The position numbers and the translations under genes were made by a program. Below, in pieces: positions 1 to 7,107 of a stretch of 10,148 nucleotides of DNA; the first letter of the stretch is position 1, and each line of letters starts with the position of its first letter. Origin of the DNA: Cyclostephanos tholiformis (taxonomy: Eukaryota; Bacillariophyta; Thalassiosirophyceae; Thalassiosirales; Thalassiosiraceae); the NCBI GenBank assembly GCA_036939975.1, contig JALLPB010001364.1, positions 1 through 10,148 of the forward strand, read 5' to 3'. The notes below the pieces were generated by a model. The model saw only the letters and a program-made list of their open reading frames with translations. It was not told the DNA's origin and did no database searches.

Positions 1-101
1 AGGCATATCAGTGTAAGGGTGCACCCACATGTCCATCCACAGCATATCAAGGTGCCAAAACACTTTGTATATATATAAGCAGTCTACGGGGCCTTTCATG
101 T
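1..101 (+). repeat. partial unit of ~190-bp satellite, left of the DNA element
   Basis: The sequence matches the second half of the satellite unit that dominates 1566-3172. It shares the stretches AGGCATATCAGTGTAAGGGT, the CCCACATGTCCATCCACAGC block, ATATCAAGGTGC, the TATATATA segment and GCAGTCTACGGGGC. The match stops at about 95-101, at a point in the unit just before the GAAGCCTCA block. The array resumes with that block at 1572, so this partial unit and the array to the right appear to be one array split by the element at 103-1563. The unit continues off the left edge of the window. Confidence 0.9.
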
Positions 102-102
102 T

Positions 103-130
103 GGCCGAGATGACTCAATATTGAGTGCAA
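103..130 (+). repeat. left terminal inverted repeat
   Basis: This 28-bp end begins GGCCGAGATGACT and finishes GAGTGCAA. Read against the reverse complement of 1536-1563, 22 of 28 positions match without gaps, including the identical blocks GGCC, ATGACT and TGAGTGCAA. A perfect 14-bp palindrome, ACTCAATATTGAGT, sits inside it at 113-126. Homology does not continue inward past 130. Confidence 0.78.
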
Positions 131-432
131 AAAAAATTAGAGTCGTGCCAGAAAACTCTTCCTTTTTAGCAATACTACATAAGGAGAAATATTTGGTGCA
201 ATGTTTCAATAAATTAAGTTTACTTTAAACTATTCCTTAGAGGTTACCCTATTATATTGCACTTGAATTCACATAAAATCTAGAATTGTGACAAAATGCT
301 TGCTCCCCAACTTTGCGACAGGTACAAAAAGGGGGGGGCACGGGCCACGTGGAGCCTATCTATCTAAGTGCAAAGCAAGGAATATTGAAAGATCTACCCG
401 GTAGGGCTTTTATATCAATTATTGCTAAATAA

Positions 433-690
433 TGGCCTCCCTTGTCCTCCCATTCCTCTGCCACCCCTTTTGTTGTTGTTTGCTACTCACATTCATGTCG
501 TTTGCCGCCCTTTCTTGTCATCTTTTGCTGCTCATATTCGTCATCGTTTGTCACCGTCATCATTTGTTGCCCTTTTCTGTCTTTGTTTGCTGTCCACTTC
601 CATCATCCCTCAAGCCTTCATCTGCACTCCATAGATTGTCATCCTTTGTTGCCCTCCATTGTTGCCATTTGCTGCTCTTGTGTTCAATGA
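433..690 (+). repeat. pyrimidine-rich TTTGYTGCC-type degenerate repeat
   Basis: The plus strand is strongly biased to C and T and repeats variants of TTTGTTGCC, TTTGCTGCTC and TCATCATTTG at irregular spacing across about 260 bp. Three overlapping open frames cross this stretch. All are Leu/Ser/Phe/Cys-rich, which is what any frame of such a pyrimidine tract gives, so I call it low-complexity repeat rather than gene. It lies wholly inside the TIR element. Confidence 0.65.
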
Positions 691-788
691 AATATGTATG
701 TTCTTGGCAAGGCAGTGGAGGAGTAAGAGTATGACAGTTGGTGGGGGAATACATCAACTAAAAATGGTGCTTATCTTCTCCTCTGCCC

Positions 789-1215
789 AAACTGAGCATG
801 CGCAGCATTGCATATGATGCAACGAGTGCAAGTGAGGCTTAGGTGGCGGCAGATGCCATGGCAGTTGACACCCTCACTGTGAGAAAAAATTCCCCTTAAT
901 TTTTAAACCAATGAAAAAGTATACTTACCTATTTGTTTTGAGCAAACCGAGCACACCCAGCATTGCATTGATGCAATGAGCAGGCTCATTGTGTTCAAAT
1001 GGGCACAAGTAAGGATTAGGTGGTGGCAGATGCCATGGTGGCTGATGCCCCCGCTGTGGCAAAAAGTTCCCTTTGTTTTTCAAACCAATAAAAAGCATGC
1101 TTACCTATTTGTTTTGAGCAAACCGAGCCCACCTGACATCAGAAATGATGCAACAAGCAGGCACGAATCATTGGAGCGGGCACTGGAGGGCGTGGGTAGC
1201 AGAGGAGGCCATGGC
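789..1215 (+). repeat. ~176-bp tandem repeat, about 2.5 copies, inside the TIR element
   Basis: Copy A (789-943), copy B (944-1119) and partial copy C (from 1120) each start AACTGAGC or AAACCGAGC. A and B then share a CAGCATTGCAT...GATGCAA segment, TTAGGTGG, GGCAGATGCCATGG, an AAACCAAT block and TACTTACCTATTTGTTTTGAGC. Copy A lacks about 20 bp relative to B. Copy C keeps GATGCAACAAGCAGGC and GCCATGGCA and then decays. The plus-strand frame at 976-1290 crosses the copies without respecting their boundaries and is not considered a gene. Confidence 0.8.
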
Positions 1216-1535
1216 ATACATGCTGCTGGCTGCGTCAAAGTCATGATGATTTTATGGTTAGAAGTTGACTTCATTTGTTCTTTGATTTGATTTTCTCTAG
1301 CCAACGAGAAGTCTAATTTGGCTTAATTTCAAATACTTCAAGCTGGGCAAATCTACCCCCAGAAAAAGAGAATTTGCCATCTACATACATTAGGAATACA
1401 TAATAAAAACCAGATGTATGAATGAATTGGTACAAAGAGTTTCAGAAAGAGCCTAGAGCAATGCTGTCTTGCAAATCTGCAAGATTTGACGAGAATATTT
1501 TTCCTCGCGCAATTTTGGGGGTCACATTTCTTGGA

Positions 1536-1563
1536 TTGCACTCAGAATCAAGTCATTTTGGCC
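1536..1563 (-). repeat. right terminal inverted repeat
   Basis: Read on the minus strand it begins GGCCAAAATGACTTG and ends TGAGTGCAA, mirroring 103-130. The satellite restarts only a few bases outside it, at the GAAGCCTCA block at 1572. The palindrome present in the left end is degenerate here. Confidence 0.78.
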
Positions 1564-1565
1564 GC

Positions 1566-3172
1566 TGTATTGAAGCCTCAACCATAACTTTACAACATCA
1601 TTTAGACTAAGCCATATACACCCAATTTCTCAAAAATCCAACCCCACCTTCAGAGGCATATCAGTGTAAGGTGCACCCACATATCCATCCACAGCATATC
1701 TAAGCTGCTAAAACACTTTGCATAAATATAACATGGATGTGGGATGTAGTCTATGCGGCTTTGAAGCCTCATCCATAACTTTACAACATCACTCGGACTC
1801 AGCAATCATTTCACCAATTTCCCATAAATCCTCCCCCACCTTCAGAGGTGTATCAATGTAAGGGTGCACCCACATGATATCAAGGTGCTAAAAAAAAATT
1901 ATATATATTCTATGGGGCTTACAAGCAGCCTTGACCATGATTTTACAATATCACTCGGACTTAGTCATATAGCCCCAATTTCTCAAAAATCCAACCCCAC
2001 CTTCAGAGGCATATCGGTGTAAGGGAGCACCCCCATGCCCACCCACAGCATATCAAGTTGCCAAAACACTTTGTATATGTATAATATGGATGTGGGATGC
2101 AGTCTATGGGGCTTTGAAGCCTCATCCATGACTTTACAGCATCACTTGGACCTAGCCAAGTACCCCCAATTTCTCAAAAATCCTCCCCCACCTTCAGAGA
2201 GTATCAGTGTAAGGGTGCACCCACATGTCCATCCACAGCATATCAAGTTGCTAAAACATTTTGCATATATATAATATATATGTGGGATACAGTCTATGGG
2301 GTTTTGAAGCCTCGTCCATAACTTTACAACATCACTCGGACTGAGCCATATACCCCCAATTTCCCATAAATCCTCCCCCACCTTCAGATGCATATCAGTG
2401 TAAGGGTGCACCCACATGTCCATCCATAGCACATCAAGTTGCTAAATCACTTTATATACATATGATATGGATGTGGGATACAGTCTACGGGGCTTTGAAG
2501 CCTCATCCATGACTTTACAACATCACTTGGACTCAGCCATATAGCCCCAATTTCCCATAAATTCTCCCTCACCTTCAGAGGCATATCATTGTAAGAGTGT
2601 ACCCACATGACCATCCACAACATATCAAGGTGCTAAATCACTCTGTATGTATATATAATGGATGTGGGATGCAGTCTATGGGGCTTTGAAGCCTCATCCA
2701 TGACTTTACAACATCACTCGGACTCAGCCATCATTCCTCCAATTTCCCAAAAATCCTCCCCCACCTTCAGAGTGTATCAGTGTAATAGCACACACATGTC
2801 ATCCACAGCATATCAAGATGCTAAAACATTTTGCATATATATAATAAGGATGTGGGATGCAGTTCATGGGGCTTTGAAGCCTCATCCATGACTTTACAAC
2901 ATCACTTGGACTCAGCCATATGCCCCCAACTTCCCAAAAAAATCCTACCCCACCTTCAGAGACATATATATCAGTGTAAGGGTGCCTCTACATGCCCATC
3001 CACAGCTATCAAGGTGCTAAAATGCTTTGTACATATATATAATGGATGTGTGATGCAGTTTACGGGGCTTTGAAGCCTCATCCAGATATTTATTTTAGAG
3101 GCTTATCAGTGTAAGGGTGCACCCACATGTCCATCCACAACATATCAAGGTGCTAAATCACTTTGTATATAT
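1566..3172 (+). repeat. ~190-bp tandem satellite array, about 8.5 units
   Basis: The block GAAGCCTCA (or a variant) recurs at 1572, 1763, 1925, 2116, 2306, 2497, 2688, 2876 and 3072, giving periods of 191, 162, 191, 190, 191, 191, 188 and 196 bp. Each unit runs: GAAGCCTCATCCATGACTTT, ACAACATCACTYGGACTCAG, a CCCCCAATTTCYCAAAAATC block, CCCACCTTCAGAGGCATATC, AGTGTAAGGGTGCACCCACA, TGTCCATCCACAGCATATCA, AGGTGCTAAAACACTTTG, a TA-rich stretch, then GGATGTGGGATGCAGTCTAT and GGGGCTTT. The third unit (from 1763) is about 30 bp short after a deletion in its second half. Short open frames inside (for example 2035-2274, 2658-2891, 2142-2432 minus) repeat with the unit and are by-products of it. Confidence 0.95.
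3072..3172 (+). repeat. terminal, internally deleted satellite unit
   Basis: The last unit starts with GAAGCCTCATCCA, jumps through a short divergent sequence (GATATTTATTTTA) directly to GAGGCTTATCAGTGTAAGGG, and then follows the consensus to the TATATAT stretch. About 90 bp of the first half are missing. The array ends here. Confidence 0.85.
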
Positions 3173-3461
3173 TTAATTAATTAATTTAATTTTAATTTTA
3201 ATTTATCATGTACGCTACCACTAGGGCTTATTGCGTTTGGGGAGGGGAGGAGTGTAAATCCTTTCCTACCCAAAAAACTCATTGGACTTTAGTGAACATC
3301 CGTCGCATCATTTTTGTAATTTTTTCGTAAAGTCTCGAAATCATAGGGTGCGGGGACAGGGAGATAATAGTTTTTGTGTTCCGACTGGAACAAAATGACA
3401 TATATTTTTTAAGGTGGGGAGGGAGTTCATCTTTGAGGAGATGGATAGATATATGTGGGAG
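3165..3461. other. AT tract and unassigned sequence downstream of R2
   Basis: From 3165 to 3207 the sequence is almost pure A/T with TTAA-type repeats (TTTAATTAATTAATTTAATT), growing out of the TA-rich part of the last satellite unit. From 3208 to 3461 I see no gene. This stretch lies just past the R2 stop codon in the direction of R2 transcription and probably holds its 3' UTR and terminator. I found no canonical AATAAA on the minus strand close to the stop. Confidence 0.5.
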
Positions 3462-4619
3462 CTAGAAGCTACAGTCAAGGTTGAAGTTTTGATCAGTTCT
3501 GTCCACGCCTACTCCAGATTTCGAATATTCTCCGACTTGTTTCTCAAAGAAGTTCGTTTTCCCTTGGAGGCTTATCATGTCCATCCATTCAAATGGGTTG
3601 CTTGTTTTATAGTGTCTGCGGCATCCCAAGGCAACTAGTAGGCGATCGGCGCAGAACTTGATGTAAGTGCACATCATGGTTGAGTTCATTCCAATGAGTT
3701 CAACCGGGAGGGCATCCACTACAAATTCCATCTCAATTTTGACTGCACTGTTGATGATTTCGACAATGCGTGATTCACTAAGGCGATTGATCAGTTTGGA
3801 GTATAGTAGGCACGCAAAGTCGCAGTGTAGTCCTTCGTCTCGGCTGATGAGTTCGTTGCTGAAGCTGAGACCAGGCATGAGCCCTCGTTTTTTCAGCCAG
3901 AATATAGCGCAAAAAGAACCAGAGAAGAAGATGCCTTCGACAGCAGTAAAGGCAATTATTCATTCAGCAAAGCTGGCATTGGTTGGGTCACACCATTTGA
4001 GCGCCCAGTTTGCTTTGCGTTGAATGCATGGTACTGTGCTTATGGCATGGAGTAGATGCAGTTTGTCTTCAGGGTTTTTGATGTATGTGTCGATTAGTAG
4101 AGAGTATGTCTCGCTGTGGATATTTTCGACTGCAATTTGGAAGCCGTAGAAACAGCGGGCCTCGGGTATAGTTATTTCAGTAGCGAAGTTGTTGGTTAAG
4201 TTTTCGTTGACAATGCCATCAGATGCTGCAAAGAAAGCAAGGATGTGGGAGATGAAGTAGCGTTCGGTTTGAGATAGGTTGTCCCAGTCTTTTTGGTCGG
4301 CTGAGAGATCTATTTCCTCTGCTGTCCAGAAAGATGCTTCCGCTTTTTTGTACAATCGCCACATGTCTGCATGTTGAATAGGGAAGAGCACAAATCGGTG
4401 GGGGTTTTCTTTTAGTAGGGGTTCAATGGCGAGGCGTCCTTCGTTCTCGGCAATCTTGTGTTTTGATGGCATTATGCTTGAGACAGCAGGAGTCTTCGCA
4501 ACTTTCCTGGTCGATCGTGTAGTGTTGGTGCAGAATTCGTCCCAGTCGTCGCCATTGTTGCGAATGAAGTTGGTGATTTCTTGGAAGGCTTGGAACGTGA
4601 CTACGTGTTGAAGTGGCAT
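3462..4619 (-). pseudogene. RNR2: ribonucleotide reductase small subunit R2, one in-frame TGA
   Basis: This gene encodes the radical-generating small subunit of class I ribonucleotide reductase, which pairs with R1 to make dNTPs. The frame is 385 codons from an ATG with A at -3, a normal eukaryotic R2 length. All di-iron ligands are present: D134, E165, H168, E228, E262 and H265. So are the radical tyrosine Y172 (in ENIHSETYS) and the transfer residues W98, D261 and Y365. Their spacing equals that of mouse R2 with a constant offset of 5, so there are no internal indels. Codon 220 (3960-3962) is TGA between SFAE and IIAFTAVEG. Eukaryotic R2 has arginine there, so a CGA to TGA change is the simple explanation. 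A 219-residue product would lack three iron ligands and the R1-binding tail. The tail reads NFNLDCSF, less acidic than the usual LDADF-like end. It may be a broken copy, a variant allele, a sequence error or a readthrough gene. Confidence 0.93.
3960..3962 (-). other. premature in-frame TGA in R2 (codon 220)
   Basis: The minus-strand codons read GCT GAA TGA ATA ATT GCC. R2 homology is uninterrupted on both sides in the same frame, so neither an intron nor a frameshift explains the stop. CGA (Arg) to TGA is a single transition at a CpG. The following base is A, and I see no CARYYA-type readthrough context. Confidence 0.9.
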
Positions 4620-4940
4620 TTTCTGATGTTGGTAATTTAAGAATGTGTGGGTGATAGGTGATGATCAAGGACAATCGAGATGGTGGTGGGAGCGTAGGTG
4701 CTTTGTGGGGTGTTTTGTTTTTCGAAGATTGTAGGAGCGAGGGGGCAGTTGGCATTTCAGGGGTTGTTTCTGGCATCGATTTTGGGGAGGTTCCGCCTTT
4801 CTTGGGAATGAGAAAGGGGGGGTGAAAAGGCACTGGTCTGGCTTGTCTCTGGTATCCAAGGCAGTTGAAGTCAGATGCGCACAGTCTGTTAGTCTAGCCC
4901 AAACAAGGCCGAGTTTTGACTGACATGACTGCTATCGCAA
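4620..4940 (-). promoter_or_regulatory. presumed 5' UTR and promoter of R2
   Basis: This spacer separates the R2 start from the 3' end of the retrotransposon. On the minus strand the first 150 bp upstream of the ATG are rich in C and A with ACC/CCA runs (for example CTCCCACCACCATCTCGATT). Short open frames at 4665-4859 and 4423-4833 have no recognisable similarity and the latter overlaps R2 in another frame, so I do not call them genes. I could not identify a TATA box or a cell-cycle element with any confidence. Confidence 0.4.
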
Positions 4941-4949
4941 GTTTTTTTA

Positions 4950-5891
4950 TCATGCTCTGATGTTGTTTAGGCACGCTCCTTCAGGTAATCGTTTGCGTTG
5001 TTTAAGAGTTTGAAGAATTCCTTCTTCCGCTGATAGTCCCGTAAGAGTAGTATCGTTTTTGTCTGGATGATACTTGCGTGCGAGCTGTCTGTAGTGCACC
5101 TTGATTTCTGTCTCAGATGCTCCCAAACCTAGTCCAAGGATTTTTAGAGAGTGGGACATGCTTCGACCTACCATTGAGCAGAAAACAGGGTCGCTTAGCC
5201 ATCTTTTTTGATCGTAGGGAGGTGGCTGTTCTTGTGCGGTGGGGCGCATTTGTGGTTGGTGGTGGGGATGCGGCAATGGTCCTCCTGGTCGTGGTGATGG
5301 TGGGGGTGGTTGGGGAGGAGGGGGTTGGGATTCGTGGGTGTGGTCGTTGGTTTCCTCATTGTCTGACGGAGTGTTGTTGTTGTTGCATGCTTGTGATGCA
5401 GCGCGACGGGCATGCCAGGATGGGATTGGTCCCCATTCATCAGGTCGTTCTGGAAGGGGGTTTGTTGGGTGCATAAGTCGATTCACTAGTTGCGTCCAGT
5501 ATCGTTCATTCATGGCTTCATTGATCCAGGATCGTAGGGAGCCGTGAGGATCAATGGTGATGGTGGGAACGTCAGTGAATAGGAGACGTAAGTTTTCGAC
5601 CATGAAATTCTTTCCAGTGGTTTGTGGTCGTCCTACACGTCGCTTGTGATTGCAACAAGCTGTGATCATGTTGCGGGCGGGGCGGTCCGGTGGACCACGT
5701 ATCATCTTTCCAACAAAATCCATTTGCCTTGCTGCAATCATTTTTCGCACACATGGAATTGCATAAAACATCTCACGCACTCTGCAGTTGCGTAAGCTTT
5801 CATCTTTCACTTGCGTCATGTTGATCTGTAGGATTTGCCGCACACTTCGATGGAGAAATACTTCGAGCTTGTCGCAGTGACCATGTTTCAC
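4950..5891 (-). pseudogene. retrotransposon protein part 4: LINE C-terminus, linker and J domain
   Basis: The valid frame begins near CDKLEVFLHRSVRQIL. It continues through the region after the RT: MIAARQMDFVGKMIRGPPDR and RRVGRPQTTGKNF, a pattern (RxxxxGKxxR ... GRP) typical of LINE C-terminal parts. A linker of Pro, His and Gln follows (about 5211-5330), then SMSHSLKILGL and TEIKVHYRQLARKYHPDKN, which are helices I and II of a J domain with the HPD loop intact (5061-5069). After LSAEE the frame shifts within 5012-5028. The other frame reads EFFKLLNNANDYLKERA and stops at TAA 4967-4969, giving the expected helix III. In the shifted frame the protein instead ends at 4950. J domains stimulate Hsp70 ATPase through HPD. 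What this one did for the element is not known to me. Confidence 0.85.
4967..5159 (-). other. J (DnaJ) domain at the retrotransposon C-terminus
   Basis: Helix I is SHSLKILGLGLGASETE, helix II IKVHYRQLARKYHPDKN with HPD at 5061-5069. Helix III (FFKLLNNANDYLKERA) sits in the next frame because of one indel near 5012-5028. Counting both frames, it is a complete type III-style J domain of about 60 residues with no glycine/phenylalanine region or zinc finger after it. Confidence 0.85.
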
Positions 5892-6957
5892 ATCCCCATA
5901 GAAGTAGGTTCATTGGGATGGCACGAAACAGAAGGTATTTGTTGTAGACATCAAGGTGGGGGTTTCGCCATACTTCCTTCAACGCACCCATGGCTGAGTT
6001 CGCTGCTGCAATGCGCGCAGTGATATCATCATCATCACGTAGGCTGTAGGAGATTAGTGATCCAAGATATCGGAATGTTCTTGTGAAGCTGATGAAGCCA
6101 TCTGTGACTGGGACGTTTTGGGTCTCATCTAGCTTATCATATATAGATCCTTCCAATTCCGTCTCATCAGGTGTGGGGGCATCATCATCATCGGGCCCAT
6201 GTGTTATTGATGGTGTCGGCGGAAGAGCTGATGAATTTGTTGAACCTGGATTTGGAGTTTTTTGAGGATGTGGTAAGATTGATTTGGGTAGGATGCGTGT
6301 TTCTTTCCCATTTAGAGCAATAACAACAAATTTTGTGGTGTGTCGAGTTACCACACCATCCTTGCCTCCGTGCGTATGGTGAGATGGTACGATGGTAACT
6401 CTACTACCCACTGCGAAGAAAGTAGGGGAGGGGGGGACGGAAAGGGCAGGTGGGCTTTGTGTGGGTTGTATGTTGGTACTTGTGCTCCAAAAAAGAACTT
6501 CTTCATGAGTCATCTCTTCCAAATCTCCATCTTCGTATGTGACCCAGTATAGTTCTCTTGTTTCATCGTAATTCTCAACAATACCAGCAAAGGGACGGCG
6601 CACACCGTATTCGTCATTGAACATTTTTCTAACTCTGGTTCCATTTTTGTGATGTGACTTTCCAGTCGTCTCAATCACCGCTTCCAGTTCATCTTGTCTA
6701 GATTTACGGGTGTGGCGGTATGCTCGTTGGATTGTAGTGGCGGCTTTCTCTCTGGCACATTTGTGCTGGAAAAATTGGGGGGGAGGGAAGAAGATGCATT
6801 CTGTCTTTGACGTTGTTGTACCTCGACCGATGTGCATTTTGAGTCCAAATCGAGCAAAATGATGAAATATTAATTCCATTCCTTGCTGGAGGTCGTGTCG
6901 TGTGCCAAATGGAATACCAATGTCATCTACATAAAGGCATTGCAGAATTTTAGTTTG
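5800..6957 (-). pseudogene. retrotransposon protein part 3: RT motifs C-D, IQ/Tudor/KOW insertion, motif E
   Basis: The frame opens with TKILQCLYVDDIGIPFG. YVDD (6922-6933) is the RT active-site motif C. Motif D follows (FARFGLKMHIGRG ... SKTECIFFPPP). After that come an IQ motif (ATTIQRAYRHTRKSR, 6694-6747), a Tudor-like domain with VRKMF, PFAGIVENYD, YWVTYEDGDLEEMTHEEV (6490-6636), and a KOW-like block, VGSRVTIV ... GGKDGVVTRHTTKFVVIALNG ... RILPKSI (6271-6417). A Pro-rich and DDDD-containing linker leads back to RT motif E, FRYLGSLIS (about 6058-6075), and LLFRAIPMNLLLWGCETWSL. Frame is lost after SLRQ at about 5864-5874, and the remaining ~20 residues to the stop at 5800 are noise. In LINE RTs motifs D and E are usually a few dozen residues apart. 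Here they are about 240 apart. Confidence 0.85.
6490..6636 (-). other. Tudor-like (PTM/DIR17-type) domain within the RT
   Basis: The pattern, VRKMF, a few residues, PFAGIV, ENYDETRELYWVTYEDGDLEE, MTHEEV, matches the PTM/DIR17-like Tudor fold: K/R-F, PFxGxV, YD...LYxVxYEDGDxE[DE], xxEEv. That fold is common in plant and stramenopile chromatin proteins. The family resemblance is by eye. Binding to histones or to any other ligand is inference, not shown. Confidence 0.7.
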
Positions 6958-7107
6958 TCATCTGCAGTTGTCATTACATTCAGGATCGGTATTCCTTGTT
7001 GTTTCCATACAAGTTCGAGTGTTTCAGCAAACGCTGTCACGAGGAAGAGGAAGAGAACTGGGGCCATGTTGTCGCCTTGTCGGACCCCAACTGTCTGCGG
7101 TATTCGA
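6927..7107 (-). pseudogene. retrotransposon protein part 2: RT motif B segment
   Basis: Shifted by one base from part 1, this frame reads IPQTVGVRQGDNMAPVLFLF (GVRQGDN at 7068-7088), which is RT motif B. It then reads LVTAFAETLE, a helix, and LNVMTTADDKL before a TAG at 6927-6929. In part 1 the same DNA is read as a meaningless Ser-rich tail. Adding one A to the A run at 7108-7112 would join LK directly to NRIPQTVG, so a one-base loss there is the simplest cause. A larger deletion of a few codons is also possible, because related RTs usually have more residues between these blocks. Confidence 0.85.

Larger units (their letters stand above)
103..1563. mobile_element. non-autonomous TIR DNA element inserted in the satellite
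   Basis: A 1,461-bp block lies exactly between the two parts of the satellite array and is bounded by 28-bp imperfect terminal inverted repeats with 22 of 28 matches. No transposase or other convincing coding region is present: the longest open frames are about 100 codons, of low-complexity or unrecognisable composition. If it moved, it needed an enzyme in trans. Inside are a pyrimidine-rich repeat (about 433-690), a 7-G run at 333-339 and a ~176-bp tandem repeat (789-1215). No clear target-site duplication flanks the TIRs. A 7-bp direct repeat TTGGCCG (101-107 and 1558-1564) overlaps the termini and could be either the duplication or part of the TIR. The superfamily cannot be assigned from the ends alone. 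Interruption of a repeat array, TIRs at both break points and lack of genes together make a transposon the best reading. Confidence 0.72.

Noticed and set aside
422..757. Overlapping plus-strand frames at 422-734 and a minus-strand frame at 560-757
   Set aside because: All fall in a pyrimidine-rich degenerate repeat. Composition (Leu, Ser, Cys, Phe, His) follows from the repeat, and none has a motif.
976..1304. Open frames of 104 codons (plus) and 67 codons (minus)
   Set aside because: They run across boundaries of the ~176-bp tandem copies, and the equivalent frame is not kept in the other copies. No recognisable domain.
2035..3073. Open frames inside the satellite, such as those with the peptide GFEASSMTLQHH
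   Set aside because: The same peptide recurs because the DNA repeats. The frames break at different points in each unit.
1572..3172. CRISPR-like array
   Set aside because: The repeated unit is about 190 bp and continuous, with no distinct spacers, and the setting is eukaryotic.
3960..3962. TGA as selenocysteine or as a reassigned codon
   Set aside because: The position is an arginine in R2, not cysteine, and the adjacent retrotransposon frames end in or are broken by TGA in the ordinary way. There is no evidence for recoding.
3667..4023. 118-codon plus-strand frame antisense to R2
   Set aside because: It lies opposite strongly conserved R2 codons, which explain its length. No independent similarity.
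4423..4859. Minus-strand frames that could be an upstream R2 exon
   Set aside because: The frame starting at 4619 already gives a normal-length R2 with a good start context. The upstream frames are Pro/Ser/Lys-rich without similarity, and no convincing splice pair was seen.
5117..5547. Plus-strand Gly/Val/Trp-rich frames
   Set aside because: They are the complement of the Pro/His-rich linker codons of the retrotransposon protein.
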